Source: Cercis canadensis (lineage: Eukaryota > Streptophyta > Magnoliopsida > Fabales > Fabaceae). From it: a DNA stretch of 64,000 nucleotides. The stretch's first letter is position 1. Each line of letters begins with the position of its first letter. Where the stretch lies: positions 99,441 through 163,440 of the forward strand of contig QAOA01006686.1 in NCBI GenBank assembly GCA_003255065.1. Direction: 5' to 3'. Shown piece by piece: positions 1 through 17,829 of the stretch. The position numbers and the translations under genes are program-made. The notes under the pieces were generated by a model, which saw only the letters and a list, made by a program, of their open reading frames with translations, was not told where the DNA came from and ran no database searches.

Positions 1-79
1 CTATTTAGGTTGGTTAGTAATTGGTCTAGACTTTTAATTCTAGTCTTACAAGTTGGTTTACAGCTGTACTTTACATTGT

Positions 80-160
80 GGATTTAGATCTGATCATGTC
101 ACTTGAGTTATGTTGTTTAGATTTGAGCTGTACATTTCATTAAAGTTCATTAAACTTGGT
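80..160 (+). repeat. Solo arm of a Mutator-like MITE
   Basis: From GGATTTAGATCTGATCATGT onward this stretch matches one terminal arm of the complete foldback element at 31140-31337, read as the reverse complement of that element's right end. They share GTCACTTGAG, TATGTTG/CATGTTG, AGATYTGAGC and CATT(T/C)CATTAAA. No second arm or flanking duplication is visible here, so it is a decayed or truncated copy. It lies about 80 bp upstream of the first reductase start codon, in its promoter or 5' leader. Confidence 0.6.
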
Positions 161-237
161 GGTGTTTTTTAAGAAGTCTAGAATTCACTAACTCTCCATT
201 TAGCTTGAGCCATCTACCTTGTGTCTTGAGAAGAAGA

Positions 238-1821
<1,584 letters not shown>

Positions 1822-2594
1822 TATCCAAATTAACACCATATGCTTGATGTATTTGTGAATGTGATAGTCAAGTGAACATTAATTTCAACTTGATGTTTGA
1901 GTATATTTATATATCTAGTTCCGATATTGAAGTCCATTGTAATAAATTCATGTCAAGTTTCAGTTAGAAATATTGGGTTGTAAAATAGTATCACTAATAA
2001 CCCTTGCTTCTAAGGACCTGATTAGTAGATATAAGTTTCAAAAGCGTAACATACAATTAGCATCTAGCACCATATACTTGAAGAATGAATGAAACTGATA
2101 TTCCTTTTTATTTAGACACATGTAAAATGAATTGTTTAATTTTTTTTTGAATGTACATCATATAAAAAATACCATGAGAATAATATATAAATGACAAATT
2201 GGTATTGACTATTATGCACATTATAAAAAATGAGCATCGATACACATTGAATAAAAGCCATTCATTTATGGTCTCACAGCTAATAACAATACATCATTGT
2301 ATATAAATTACATATTTAATAAATTTTAAATTTATTTGATCTTACCAAAATTATTTTGTTAATTTGAAATTTTAATATAATGAGGCGACAAATACGTGGC
2401 TCACCTTCAGTCACTTGAGTATCCACTTTGATTATGGCCATTCCTTTAACCTTTGTTTTTCAAAGGTCTCAGTCAAGTTCCCGTGACCACTTGTTCTCTA
2501 AAATCACTCTCACTCTCACTCTCACTCACTCCAACTCCATAGTCCGTACATAGTAGATCGAGGGTTGAGTGGCGTAGTAGGGGAAGCATCGCAC
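1822..2594. other. Spacer between reductase copies 1 and 2
   Basis: AT-rich intergenic DNA holding the 3' end of copy 1 and the promoter and leader of copy 2. A short CACTCT repeat lies at about 2505-2530, and an in-frame TTG at 2565 corresponds to the start codon of copy 3. No other gene is seen. Confidence 0.7.
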
Positions 2595-4172
<1,578 letters not shown>

Positions 4173-5861
4173 TGTCCAAACACTATATATAATATATATG
4201 CTTCATATTTGTAATAATTAAATACTTGAACTTGATGTTTGAGTTGGCGTGTAGCTAAGTAAAAACCTATTTCATCCTCAATTTTGATTTTTGTTACATG
4301 TGGTGCTTTCTTAGCCTCCTATCTCGCTACCCTCTTCACCTACCAAGTTAAACCCATTGAATTGGCTGCTCTAATCTAAGTATAAGAAAGAGGGCTATTA
4401 AGTCCACGCATTATAATATCAGTGGGCTATTAATCCTGCATTCCCATTTGCACTACCAAATATGATGCTACGTCATTAAGTATATAAAATTTTGAGATAT
4501 AATTCGAAGGTAATTAATTGGGTTATTATCAACAAGTATAAAATTATAGAACATAATTTATTATTATTTAAAATATATTTTTAGAAATAAATATTTACAA
4601 TCAATTAGTCATCCATATCAGTTGTTAATTATTTCAGTTAGGATTTAAGTTGCAAGTTGCAACCATGCATGATCCATGTGAATGAGAGTGCAAATGGTAA
4701 TGTGTACTAATGCTGAGATGAATTTATATTACTCTTTATTTTTTTTTTTTATGCCGAAAGTTTAAGATGAATGGAGACTATCTCATTATAAGATCAAATC
4801 ATGCAATAGGCCTGAAAGAGAGATTATATTGATACTTACATATTGTCTATCAAATATATATGCCTAACAAACAAAGTAATTTGATCATTGCCAACTCAAT
4901 CAACCCCGTTGCCCTATATTACTCTTATCTGCACAAGTATGTTCCCAATCTCATGCATTTATAGAGTCATAATTCAATTTAAATCTTCTGAATTTTCATT
5001 GTTTTCTCTTTGGGCCCGTCTAATTGGAACACCAGAGACGTAGGAAGGTTTCGGCTGGGGATTCAAAATGGGTTATCTAGAATATCTCCAGATCATAGTA
5101 GCAAATCATAGATATCAGTTTACATTACCAAAATCATCAAAACAAAATTTTACATACCATAAATCAAATATAACTTAATTTCGATTGCAATTATGTACAA
5201 ATTTTTAGTTCACAAATAAATACGAAAGGATCCTAGAGTACATTTCTGAAATAAAAGACAAAGTAAGAAAAAAATATTGAAGTGTTGAATATACATTTTG
5301 AAAAAAAGGAAAGAGTAAGAGATGAGGAAGTCGTATTACTAGTTTTTATTCAAAAGATTTTTTCTTTCTTGAGATTAGTTTTTATTCAAAAATTTTACCA
5401 ACGTTCATTAAATTATTCAAATAAAGTGAAGTAAAAAAGAAAATTTTATAAGAGATAAAGATATAGGTAACTAACATAAAAATGATGAATTATAAGTTAT
5501 TAGGAGTGATTTAGGCTTTTGGGATAAAGACTTTTGAAATTTTGTAAGGAGTTTTAGATTTCAATAATATTTGGTTAAGCAGTCAATATTCTATTATAAA
5601 GATTATGTGTCTAAATTTTACACTCTAAAATCCAAACCAGAAAGTTCTATATATGTTTTAGCGCAAATAAATGTTGGATGAGAATGTCGAAAATGTTTTT
5701 GTTAAATTGTACAGTGTAGATTTCTTTTATAATGTTGACATATTTATTGTTGGTGCACAAGAGGTAAACGTTGTGAAAGGAAAAGATCAAAACAATTAAG
5801 TTTAAACATAAAGAAACGGTTAGAAGAAGAATGATGAGTTGGAATCTTTATATGTAGAGTG
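4173..5861. other. Spacer between reductase copies 2 and 3
   Basis: About 1.7 kb of AT-rich DNA without a supportable gene. Only low-complexity runs are seen, and no extra reductase exon was recognised. Confidence 0.6.
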
Positions 5862-5870
5862 TATATAAAA
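5862..5870 (+). promoter_or_regulatory. TATA box of reductase copy 3
   Basis: TATATAAAA lies 80 bp upstream of the ATG at 5950, a plausible distance for a plant core promoter with a leader of about 50 bases. Confidence 0.6.
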
Positions 5871-5949
5871 GGCATGGCCATATATTTGTGAAGTAGTGGC
5901 TAATCCCTAGCTAATCCGTTTTCCGTTGTTTGATTGAGTAGAAGAATCA

Positions 5950-7551
<1,602 letters not shown>

Positions 7552-7558
7552 GGCGTAG

Positions 7559-8846
7559 GTGGCCAATTAATTAAACACAATATCGTTCATCTATTTTTCA
7601 GTTTAGCTTTAGTTGATTATTAATAAGTGATTCGGGCTTATCTCAAATTATTGGAAATTATAGTAATTATAGGCTCAAGTTCGCACTTCCAGTCATATTA
7701 TCTTTCCATTGTCATTTTTTAAATAATAAAGTTATTCTCCATTTTATTTTGACGGGATGTGATTTTTTTTAGTACATAATAGTAGAGTACAGAGTTTTAA
7801 ACAAGTTTAAGAATATTAATATTTTAATTTTAGTTTGTTGAAATAATTATAAAAATTTCAAGTGTAAATATTTTACATTTTATTGATCTACTAAATAATA
7901 GCTCATTTATATAATAAATACAAAGACATGAGTGTAAAGGTAATCTGGAATTGTATTGAAAAGTTAAAAAAAATATAAAATAAATAAAAAGTAAAGCATG
8001 GATCATATTTCATTGGCCACCCACCCATAATATATGCAGCTCCTATGTTATTTCTGTGAAGGATGATGGATTGGAACGTAGAAGCATTATAGGGAGTAGG
8101 GAGGAACACGAGCGACGATTGGGGAACCGTGGTTGGCGTGAACCTCTTCTCTTTACACCAAATATAGAGTGGTTTCACCAACAGTAATTCAAGAGGTGAC
8201 CCATATCCATGGAATGGAACTCCCATCTTTAGGAAAACTTTAAACGCTTTATTTTGCGCTATTTGGGGATAAGCCCATTGCCAAGCTTAGCATTAGCATT
8301 ACCTCCACCCCTTAATTTGAGCAACAAAAAGGTACAAATATAGTCAACCTAAAACTGCAACTCTGCAACTTTACCAAAACATACCTGAATGCCATTTAGA
8401 TAATATAAATTTAGTATATATAATTATGTATTCTTGTTCTGCTTTTTTCCCTCTATCTTTTTTTTGGTAAAAGGGAAAGTGACTGCATTGAGTTCAATCC
8501 CCAGCCCAGAACGGGAGAAGTAGTAAGGTATAAAAACAAGGAGAAAGAGTTCCCAGAATACTACTGACAACCTTTTTTTTATTCTTTTGAATATTACTGA
8601 GTACTAATATGGTACTCGAAAATCTAAGTTCTAGCCATCACATAATTTATGTACAAGCAGCGGTTAGTACAAATTAAAGCACTTGTGCTCTGTGTACTTC
8701 TACTTCGAATAAGCCCTAAAACTAGAAACCAAAGACTTTGGTTCACGAAACTCTAACACCACACCTTGTTGTTTTGACGGGGTGGGGGAATGGTTGGTGC
8801 ACTTTCATTCAACCTAGCTAACTTACCCTCTTAACTCCAAACCTAC

Positions 8847-8895
<49 letters not shown>

Positions 8896-9028
8896 CACAC
8901 TATCCTCATGTCATTCTGGTCATCAACTCATATTCACATATACCAACACTATTCAATACCCTCTACCCTTTTACCTTCCTAGTCTCCTTGTACTATAAAT
9001 CAATGCAGACTTTCGGGAATTGCACCGT
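7559..9028. other. Intergenic, with AT/AG microsatellite
   Basis: AT-rich DNA between the reductase cluster and the 3' end of the MYB gene. A compound microsatellite (AT then AG) lies at 8845-8892. A 107-codon minus-strand ORF at 7903-8226 matches nothing I recognise and is not called. Confidence 0.6.
8845..8892. repeat. Compound (AT)n(AG)n microsatellite
   Basis: Uninterrupted AT dinucleotides pass directly into about 14 AG dinucleotides. It sits downstream of the MYB stop codon. Confidence 0.95.
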
Positions 9029-11427
9029 TTAGCATATCCCAGGCATGTTGTTCCAGCAAGTTCCCAGAGTCCAAGCAAGTTCCTGATCAGTGGGACCAGT
9101 TGATGCATCTCTTTGAGTCTCAATTCCCAGTGACTGCCCTTCTCCTCTGCGGTACCACTCAGGCATTGGCATTTCTGAGGGATAATTGTTGAGCAAGCCG
9201 AACAAGTCATCGTCCATGGAATTCATCTCCTCCATTAGAGGATCCTCAGCAATTCTTTTCTTCCCCCCTGTTTATATTAAAAGTTCCCACAAATTTTAGT
9301 AAACTATCATAGATACTCATGCATGCAACATGTAAAAACTGATACTTGGTAATGAAATTTAACTTCACTTAGAATGAATACAAATTTATCAAACACTTGG
9401 AACAAGAAATAATAGTGCACCTTTCAAGCTCAACTCATTCTTAGCAGTGTCTCCACTAACGTTCTTCATTGCTGACTCCACTGGCACAGTGTCTTCCTCT
9501 TCTGCATATTCGTCAGCTGCCACAGCTTTTCCCTTAACGGAGAATGCCTCTGCATTGGTTGAATGCTCACTCTTGGACTTGTTGTCATTGCGACAAAGAG
9601 CTCGACCCTGTATAACCAATGCCTCCAGCAAGCCACTGTTTGCTTCAGGTGGTGTCAATGGCGCTAGTTCATAGTAGTCATTGGCAATGGTTGAAGCTCC
9701 CCTGAAGCCGTCAACACCACTAGTGTAAGATGAAGCAGGAGTCTCTGAGCCTGGTGGTGTTAGGCTTGAAGACTGCTCTGTCTTCAAGCTTGGCATCAAA
9801 GGAAAAGGTTCAGACAGAGATCCCATTGTCGTAAAGCCATAGTTGTAGCTTTCAGAATTGTAGTCATTCGAGTCATTTGTAACAGAAAAATCACCAAAAC
9901 CCTGGCAAAACAGAGTTGAAGATGACGCCCCATATGGAGAAGAAACAGGGGTTAAAGGCAGACCCTGCAGAGTTTCATTTTCATTGTTTTCTGTAACAAT
10001 CATGAATTTTTGATACAGATTGGTGTAAACAGTAGAATCAGACTGGTCCTGCTGAGGCACTTTATCTGCAGAATGGCGTAATTGGTTGAGCTTTTGCCTA
10101 TAAGAATTGGACAGGATTGAAGAATAAGAAAAAGATGAAGTGAAGGGCTGGTTTTGTTCAACATGGTATGCATCAGCTTCATCTTGCACATCTTGAGGAT
10201 AAAGAGGCAAGCCTGCTCTCTGGCGCCTTTTCATTCTGGTGTTCCAGAAGTTTTTTATTTCATTATCAGTTCTCCCAGGTAACTGAAATCAGAGAAAAAC
10301 ACAGAGAAAAATCATAAAAGCTGCTATGAATTAGAAGGAAGTTGAGCTGTTTTGGAAAAGAAGAAAGCCTTAAATGGTGGGTCCAAAGGAAAATTAAGTG
10401 GAACATGAGAAACAAAAGAAAAAGGGAATTTAAGACAAAAGACTGAGGTCAGCAAATGGACGGAGAACATTTAGGAAACCAAAAAATAAAAAGTAAAACC
10501 AAAATTGTAAACAGAAAACGGCAATGGAAAGGAAACTCCATTGAAGTTGAAAAAGTAGGGAAAATTATTTTTTTCTTTTTGAGGTGTGATTTAAATGTGA
10601 TGAACCTCTCTTTCTTATTCACTTTTATTGAAAAAACTTGTATAAACTAGAAAAAAATAAAAGGACGAAGTACATAACCCACAAAATGGACAGAGACAGA
10701 CACAGAAACAGAATACCAATAGAAATGGATTTTCCGTTCTCTGCCTCTTTGTTCCTTTGCCATGGTTGGATCACAATCAAACCAAAATGACCAGATCAAA
10801 ATCAAAAAAACCAAATCAAGAAAAAGGGTAAACCCATATAGAAACCATCAACATCAATTCAATAATGACAGTCAAAGAGGATGATCCGAAACAGGAAAAA
10901 AAAAATGAACCAATGAAACGAACGTGATGGCTTAATTTCAAAAGCCAAATGATTGCACAGAAAACCATGGAACAGAGCAAAGCAGAGAATAGAAGATAGC
11001 GAATTATTCCAGAAAGACATTAAAATAGAGCATGCACATATAGAAGCGATATATATAAGAATTGGCTAAGAAGAAATACCTGGGAGGCCATACGAGCCCA
11101 TTTGTTTCCGAGCTTAGCGTGAAGTTCGATGATGAGTTTTTCTTCGTCAGCAGAAAATGCACCTTTCTTGAGATTAGGCCTGAGATGATTAGCCCATCTG
11201 AGTCTGCAACTTTTTCCACACCTCGCCAACCCAGAATGCTTGTGGACGGAGTTCCAGTTCCCCTCACCGCATTTTTTCACGTACTCTATTAAGATGCCAT
11301 CCTCCTGTGTTGTCCACGGCCCTTTTTTCAATGTATCCTTTGTGTTGCCGCCCTCGTTTGAGGCGTTTTCGTTTCTCAGACTCACACCACCTTCATCGTT
11401 AACATTGTTGTGGCTATTCCTCGGCAT
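9029..11427 (-). CDS. GAMYB-like R2R3-MYB transcription factor (subgroup 18)
   Basis: Nuclear DNA-binding regulator of the gibberellin/pollen GAMYB class. Minus-strand exons are 11427-11080, 10282-9421 and 9267-9029, giving 482 residues. The R2 repeat (KKGPWTTQED to RWANHLRP) and R3 repeat (KKGAFSADEE to WNTRMKRRQR) carry the expected tryptophans, with F replacing the first W in R3; the intron falls inside R3, after WARMASQ. RRQRAGLPLYP follows directly, as in this subgroup. The C-terminal region has acidic patches and LTPPEANSGLLEAL, and ends in CWNNMPGIC, resembling the conserved GAMYB terminus. The ATG at 11427 is the first in frame. The equivalent of the miR159 site is degenerate (separate entry). 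A GA-rich stretch at 11580-11880 is probably the 5' leader. Which subgroup-18 member it is cannot be settled here. Confidence 0.9.
9759..9779 (-). promoter_or_regulatory. Degenerate miR159 target site
   Basis: In GAMYB-type genes the miR159 site encodes ELPS followed by a hydrophobic or polar pair. Here the aligned peptide reads EQSSSL after the conserved SLKT, and the 21-base mRNA segment keeps only about 12 matches to the usual site (GAGC, then CTTCA, then CC). The central bases are among those changed, which should prevent slicing. The alignment was made by eye. Confidence 0.5.
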
Positions 11428-12720
11428 CGTCGCTACAGCCAATCAACCTCAGAAATAACCTTTTTTTCTTTTTTCTGGGATAAAATCTGTTTGCTTTTTA
11501 GCTTGTTGCCTCAGAAACCCAAAATGGCTATGAGATGGTGGGTGTTGGTGCTTTGAAAAAATGACCAGAGAAAGGTTAGAGCTCTCTCCTCTCTCCCAGA
11601 TGACAGAAATAGTGAAAAGAGAGGAGAGATAAATAAAGAAGAGACGGAAGCAGAGAAGGAGACAGAGAGATAAAAAAGAACAAGATCTTGTCTTTGCTTC
11701 TTTTTAATTTGTTGTGATTTTCAGACAAAGACAGTGAATTTGAGGAGAAGAAACTGAGAGAGGTACAGAGAGAAAAGATTCAGAGAGAGAGAGAGAGTGG
11801 GGCCAAAGCCTTGGAGGAGTTTGGTGTTTGGGAGTGAGAGAAGAGAGAAACACAGAGGCACAGAGAGAGAGAGAGGGATATTTTTTGATAGGTGAGAGTG
11901 AGCAACCATTTCGGTCCGGGTTGCATGCTAAGTGCTACGTCCATATACGCGTTTATCATCTCCATCGGACCTTGCTGCCATTGCCAGGACCCAAGACTTG
12001 ATATGCAGCACACACCACACTCTACCCTTCAAACTTTCCATAAGACCATTTTTACTCACATTAATTAAGTTTGTGATTGTTTTCAAACATAAAATTCAAT
12101 GAGAAAACACATCAAGGTAAAGGGAAACAAATGGGAAAGAGAAATATGTTCATATTTTAGTCATATTTCTATAACATATAAGCGTTTTTATTCCATATTA
12201 TTAGATGCCAAAATTCATCAAAATTGTCCAAACATATTATTAAAAATGTTTTTCCTTTTTTTTTTTTCCTTTTATGCTATAATATTTTATAAAATCGATC
12301 CAAACCCACGTGTAATTAAATAACAAATGACCTTGGAAAGTCTTATTTAAATATTATATTTTTACATCGGAACAGTCATTTCACTCGAAAGATATGCCAA
12401 TGTGTGCATGTACATATCAATAAATGCATACAAAGTAATTTTGGCATGGTGTCTGCGACTATCAGAAGCCCCACGTCAAGTTGTAATTTCTTGGCACTAT
12501 CATTTTTCAAATAAAAAATTTATTTTTCATATTTAATTTTGGCATTTATGTTGTCATCCTTGCATTTATTTCTTTTGATTTCAATTATGCTATTAATAAA
12601 TTTGAAAGTAAGTATCTTTGTTAGATAGGGCATAGTTTTGAACCTAAACTCTCTTAAAAACACCCCAAAATTCATGTCACTAACTCATATTTAATGACTT
12701 AATGAAATATAAATTTTGAC

Positions 12721-12770
<50 letters not shown>

Positions 12771-14642
12771 AGCATATGATGCCAAAATGGTTTAACTTAG
12801 GACCATTTTATCTAATTAAAAGAAGCTATAGAATAAAATAATTAAGAAAATATGAACATCACCATTCACCAATCAATAAACATATCTACATCATATTCAA
12901 CAATGAGTTTGAACTGCAAACTTTTACCCAACAAGAAAATATTGGGAAATGATTTGGATCTTAGTTATTGCGACTCCTAGTTTTTACAGTGGTATTTTAA
13001 ACTTTGTAAAAATTACAAAAAATAAAATTGTTAAGCAAATGATTTGGATCTTCCATATGCATCAAATTATTTTTTTCTGAAATCATTATTTTAACACTTT
13101 TGTCCACGTCAGCTGGATGTGCTCCTGTTTCCAATACACTTCGCTAGTCCGCTCCATGCATGCATAATAAGGAATATAATTAAAGCTAGGTGAGTGTTTG
13201 ACTCAAATCTTAATATGCAAATATTTTTAACCAAAGAAATTTATCCAATATTTTAATTAGATAGCATATCAATGTCCATATATTGTATCTTTGACTACAT
13301 AATTACATTAAATGTGATAATGGAGTTTCTAAATTCGAATACTGATAAATTCCTAACTATTTTTACATTTTTGAAAAATAATAACTTAAAATATTATAAT
13401 TAATTTCTTGAAATTAATACCCCTTCCCTTGAATCGATTACCTTTGCTAACCAAAGTTTGTATTAGGGTGAGGTCTCATATATTATATATAACTTCATAC
13501 TATAAATCAGCATGGCCCATATTTAGTTACGTGCCGAAGATGTGTGCAGACTGAAAAGAATATTACTATTACTACCACAAACAAACTTTCACTTCATTAA
13601 AACTTTATGTGACTTTCTAAACGCACACTAATATGTGGCTGTACCCAGACTTTATAGTCAAATACATATGAAGTAATTTTATTTTTGTTATTGTTAGAAG
13701 TCACGTACTCCCATTGTAATTTTTTTTACTCTCAATTTTCTAAATTATAAAATTTTTATTCTCATTTGATTTTAGCACTTTAATTTGTTTGTCATCGGTT
13801 TTCATGTATTTCTTTTGTTTTTCTATAATAATAAAAAGTATATTTGGACTTTCCCTCCAGTTAATGCTCTTCCACTGCCTGAGTATAACGCACAATCTGT
13901 TATAGGACTAATTAAATGCGAGCTGATAATGAAGTTTATGACTAATTTATGGAATTTTTAATTCTTTTTTTTTTTGTCATGTGAAAGATTTTAAATTTAA
14001 ACTTTCATATTATGATGTATAAATGATATTATTTAAGTCGATTCTTTAAAGTGAGAGGCACATTTTAAAAATTAAAAAACACCCGGATAACTATTAATAA
14101 GAGAACCACGAAAATAAATTTTAAAAAATTTATAAATTCTAATCTAAACATAGACACTTTATTAAAATTTCAATCGTTAATTTTTTTATCCTTTGAAATG
14201 GATCCCCTCACTTTTAAAAAAAAAAAAAAAAAATAAAAAAAAAAAAAAAAAAAATCTAAACTCTATTTAATACTGGCATTGTGTTCTTTTCGTCTCTCCA
14301 TTTATTTCTTTGGCCATTTTCTAAATAAATAATGTGTCCCCTTTGATGTGTTTCCATAAATGTTCTTGGTTCCCACAGTTAATGTGTCTCCTTTAAATGT
14401 GATATGCACTTTGACAATATTAAATCTGTCTTCCACAATTCTTACTGTGGTCTGTGGTCTGTGATCAGTAGTGATTACTACTGCTTAGAGAAAACACACA
14501 TAAAATCTCTCGAACTAATCCAATCCTTCACTCCTGTGATCTTTTACAGTCTTACACTGTAAAATCTTTATGAAACCACTACTAAAATCTTTTTTCACTT
14601 TCTTGTATCAAAGGAGCTTGCCACAGCAATCCAGGAGTTCTT
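11428..14642. other. MYB upstream region and gene-poor AT-rich DNA
   Basis: Contains the GA-rich presumptive MYB leader (about 11580-11880), a long TA microsatellite and a near-pure A tract at 14214-14254. No gene is supported. Confidence 0.6.
12724..12766. repeat. (TA)n microsatellite
   Basis: About 21 uninterrupted TA dinucleotides in AT-rich intergenic DNA. Confidence 0.95.
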
Positions 14643-16461
14643 TCAACCTGAATCAAGTGTTCTTTTCCTTCCTTTGCTGCGGGGCAAGAAACAAGAATAA
14701 CAACAAAAATCTTTATCCCTGTTCAATATAGTTGAGAATACACTTGGTGAGCTAATTTTACAGTTGTAATAGAATAAGTTATAACAAAGAAAACACCAGT
14801 CAATTATTGCAAATAAACCATCACTTCTCAGTTTAAGCTCCACAGTGACACTGGCAAATGAAAAACAGTTCGCATTCAAGCCTTTGAAACTACAAGACAT
14901 TTAGCATCTTCCATGTTTTCTTATCGACAAGTACTGCGCTACAGCAAGTATGATGTCAAATATCATGGTAATCTGATCACCTGCCAAATCAAGGTTTTCA
15001 TTCATTTCATGACCATAACTGTGAAACCTGATAGTACCTAGAGTTGGATTAGAGCTACTCTCCTAATGAAATCTCCTAGATGCTTGAAAAACGTCAACTA
15101 TGTGCCTTGCAGAGGCACTGCAGACTAAGTGATGTGTCGAGGCCAAGTCCTTTTGAAGTAAACAAGGAAATAATTCAAGACCCTGCAAAACTGGTGATCA
15201 ATGATGTGCTGGGATGACATAAACTGTCATCAGGATGTCTCAATAAGGGTAACAAGTCACTAAAAGCACCTTCACAAAATGCTCATTCATGTAAATTATC
15301 CATTCTCATTCCTCACATAACCACAAAAAACCATTTCAACTCATTGTAATTAGAGGTTATGAATCAGTCATAATAACTGTGCATTGGTCTCTTGTCTTTC
15401 TCCACTTGAGTCAACTGTCTCTGTTGCCAATCTATCTCACATACACTTAGTCTGATACAGATATACTTCGGTGAACAAAGGAAGGCAGGAAGAATATTCT
15501 AATTTACAGCATGTAAAATGGATTTCGTCCCAAAGTAAACTACCATCAACCCCTGTTCTCATCCTCGACTACTTTTTAGAGAAGTTAATCGTAGTTAAAA
15601 TGTCAGTTTCAATTTTATAAAAAAAAAAAAATGCTGGTTTCAAAAGGGATGGTGAAAATGTGGAAGGATGTTCATCTTATTTTCAATTCTCCATTCACTT
15701 TCACTCCCTGCCTTTAAGGGGAAAAGTATACAAAAATGCAAATGAGGAATATCTCATTCCTCCTACCAAACAGTTGAAGAACACTATTCGCTCTCCATTT
15801 TTTCTCTTTCCATTTTCTCCACTTTCTGTTTTCCTAAGAAGATCCTCTAATTGACTTACTATACAGCATTGACAAACAAAGGAAATTTGAAGAAGACCAA
15901 ATGTTTTATAAATCCCACAGCTTATTTCCTTTGTGGAGGATACTGCATAGTAAAAGATCAGTTCATAAAGATAGTGAGACAAGTAATGTCACACATCTAT
16001 TCAAGACAAAAAGCAACAACAACAAAGTTTATACAATTATGTCAAAATATTAATTTTGGACAATGTCTTGTAAAACTCTCATTTTCATCAGCATCATATT
16101 CAAAAAGTAACCATAGGTGAAGTAATAAGAAAAGGCAAAAGCATACATATGCTTAATGGATAACTTCACAAATTCGAAAAAACTACAGAGAGAAGATTCT
16201 GATATTCATAATCCAAACTAGTACCTGTAACATTATGTTCCAGGATCAGAAAGAAGATCCTGATTGGATGAAATGAATTAAGAACAAAAACAAGCAATTA
16301 TTACGTCTCTCATAACATCCTTGAAGGAACTTATGTAAATCATTTACAACAATTGTGTCTTCTTCTCTATGATACATCACTGGCTACCAATTTTGTTCAA
16401 TGGAATCTTCTGATGAAAAATTTCTGGAAGTCCACTGATAACCAGAAGTTACAACAAGAAA
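14643..16461. other. Region downstream of the ARASP-like gene
   Basis: No gene recognised. The last few hundred bases before 16462 probably include the 3' untranslated region of the minus-strand protease. Several 60-90 codon ORFs on both strands have no recognisable composition or motif. Confidence 0.5.
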
Positions 16462-17829
16462 TCATAACAACTCTTTGATGAAATCAAGGTTTAGGGTATC
16501 ACGAACAATAAGGAATAACCCAAGAAGTATAACGAACATAATCCCTGATGACATGATCCGTTGCTCCACTTCCAGTGGGAGCTTTCTCCCACCCCTGGCT
16601 GCCTCAATGAGGATCAAAGCCAATGTACCCCCATCTAAAGCAGGTAAAGGAAGCAGGTTTATAACAGCAAGGTTAAGATTGAGCACGGCAGCGAATTGGT
16701 AGAGACCATCAATGTTTGACCGTGCAACTTCCGCACCAACGGCAATAATGGCTACAGGACCAGAAACCTTACTGGCTGACTGTGAAAAGTTCAAAAATGT
16801 CTGCCTTAAGCCATCTAAAACACTAGATGTCAGACCCCAAAATTCTTTTCCAGTAAAGTCTACAGCCTCCAACAAATTCTTTGGTCTAACCTTCGCTATC
16901 TTTGCATTTGGTGATAGCTGAACTCCAATTTTACCAGTTCCATCATAATTTTCATCCGGCGTGACCCCAATTTCAAAGTTTTGCTGTCCTCTCTTAACCT
17001 TAAGTAACACATATCTTTTGGGATTCTTCTTAATGACATCAACAACTTCAGAAACTGCATTAGGACCTGGTTTAGGAAATTCACTTCCATTAATCTCAAG
17101 GATCACATCACCAGGAATCAGCCCATCTCGAGAAGCAGCTGAAAAGGGTCGAACTTCAGGTACTATCACCCCAGGAAAGACCTCTTGCACGGGCAAACCA
17201 ACAGACAGGACTTGAACAAAGATAATCACCAATGCGAAAATAATATTAGCAATAACACCAGCTGAAACTACAATTACCCTATCCAATATTGGTCTGTTCT
17301 TAAGCAAATTTTCATCATCAACCGGAATATCACTATCCGGATCATTATCAGGAAACCCCACAAACCCACCAAGAGGAAAAGCTCTAAGGGAATATTCTAC
17401 ATTGTTTGCATTGAATTTAGTTAAAATTGGACCAAAACCAACTGCAAATTTACTCACGTGGATGCCTTGGAGATAAGCAGCAAGGAAGTGTCCGCTCTCA
17501 TGAACAATAATAATGGCTGTCAAAACTGCAGCTGCCTCTATTACAGACTGAGGACCTTCAAAGTTGCCATAATCAAATCCAGGGATAGCCCAAGACCTAA
17601 AATCCAACCTATTCCCATGTGTAAATCTGTTCTTCTCATCGAAAAAGCGCTTGTTGCAACTGGGACTGATGTTTGGTGAAGCAAATGAAAAGCATATAGA
17701 AGAAGAATATGGTTTTGGAAAGTGGGTTTTGAGTTTGAATGAAGGTTCTGAGATGGGTGACTTTGAATTGGTTAATCTGATGATGGAGCTGGAATATGAA
17801 GGTGGAGAGTAGGGGAGGTTTATGACCAT
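16462..17829 (-). CDS. ARASP: Chloroplast site-2-protease-like zinc metalloprotease (ARASP type)
   Basis: Intramembrane M50-family protease predicted for the plastid inner envelope, where ARASP is needed for plastid development. It is one uninterrupted 455-codon reading frame from ATG 17829. Residues 1-75 are Ser-rich with few acidic residues, like a chloroplast transit peptide. The zinc motif HESGH is at 110-114 inside a hydrophobic segment, and the second active-site signature NLLPLPALDGG is at 391-401; this spacing is typical of S2P/RseP homologues. A PDZ domain lies between (about 220-290, with GLIPGDVILEINGSEF). Further membrane segments are near 185-210 and 430-445. All catalytic residues (two His, Glu, Asp) are present, so it should be active, unlike some EGY relatives. 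The physiological substrate is unknown. Confidence 0.95.
   Translation of the reverse strand: MVINLPYSPPSYSSSIIRLTNSKSPISEPSFKLKTHFPKPYSSSICFSFASPNISPSCNKRFFDEKNRFTHGNRLDFRSWAIPGFDYGNFEGPQSVIEAAAVLTAIIIVHESGHFLAAYLQGIHVSKFAVGFGPILTKFNANNVEYSLRAFPLGGFVGFPDNDPDSDIPVDDENLLKNRPILDRVIVVSAGVIANIIFALVIIFVQVLSVGLPVQEVFPGVIVPEVRPFSAASRDGLIPGDVILEINGSEFPKPGPNAVSEVVDVIKKNPKRYVLLKVKRGQQNFEIGVTPDENYDGTGKIGVQLSPNAKIAKVRPKNLLEAVDFTGKEFWGLTSSVLDGLRQTFLNFSQSASKVSGPVAIIAVGAEVARSNIDGLYQFAAVLNLNLAVINLLPLPALDGGTLALILIEAARGGRKLPLEVEQRIMSSGIMFVILLGLFLIVRDTLNLDFIKELL

Noticed and set aside
205-237. Upstream extension of reductase copy 1 (TTG at 205)
   Set aside because: Non-ATG start, and the added residues have no counterpart in copies 2 and 3; ATG 238 is preferred.
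7903-8226. 107-codon minus-strand ORF downstream of the reductases
   Set aside because: No recognisable motif; the second half becomes Phe/Tyr-rich from AT-rich DNA. Not enough to call a gene.
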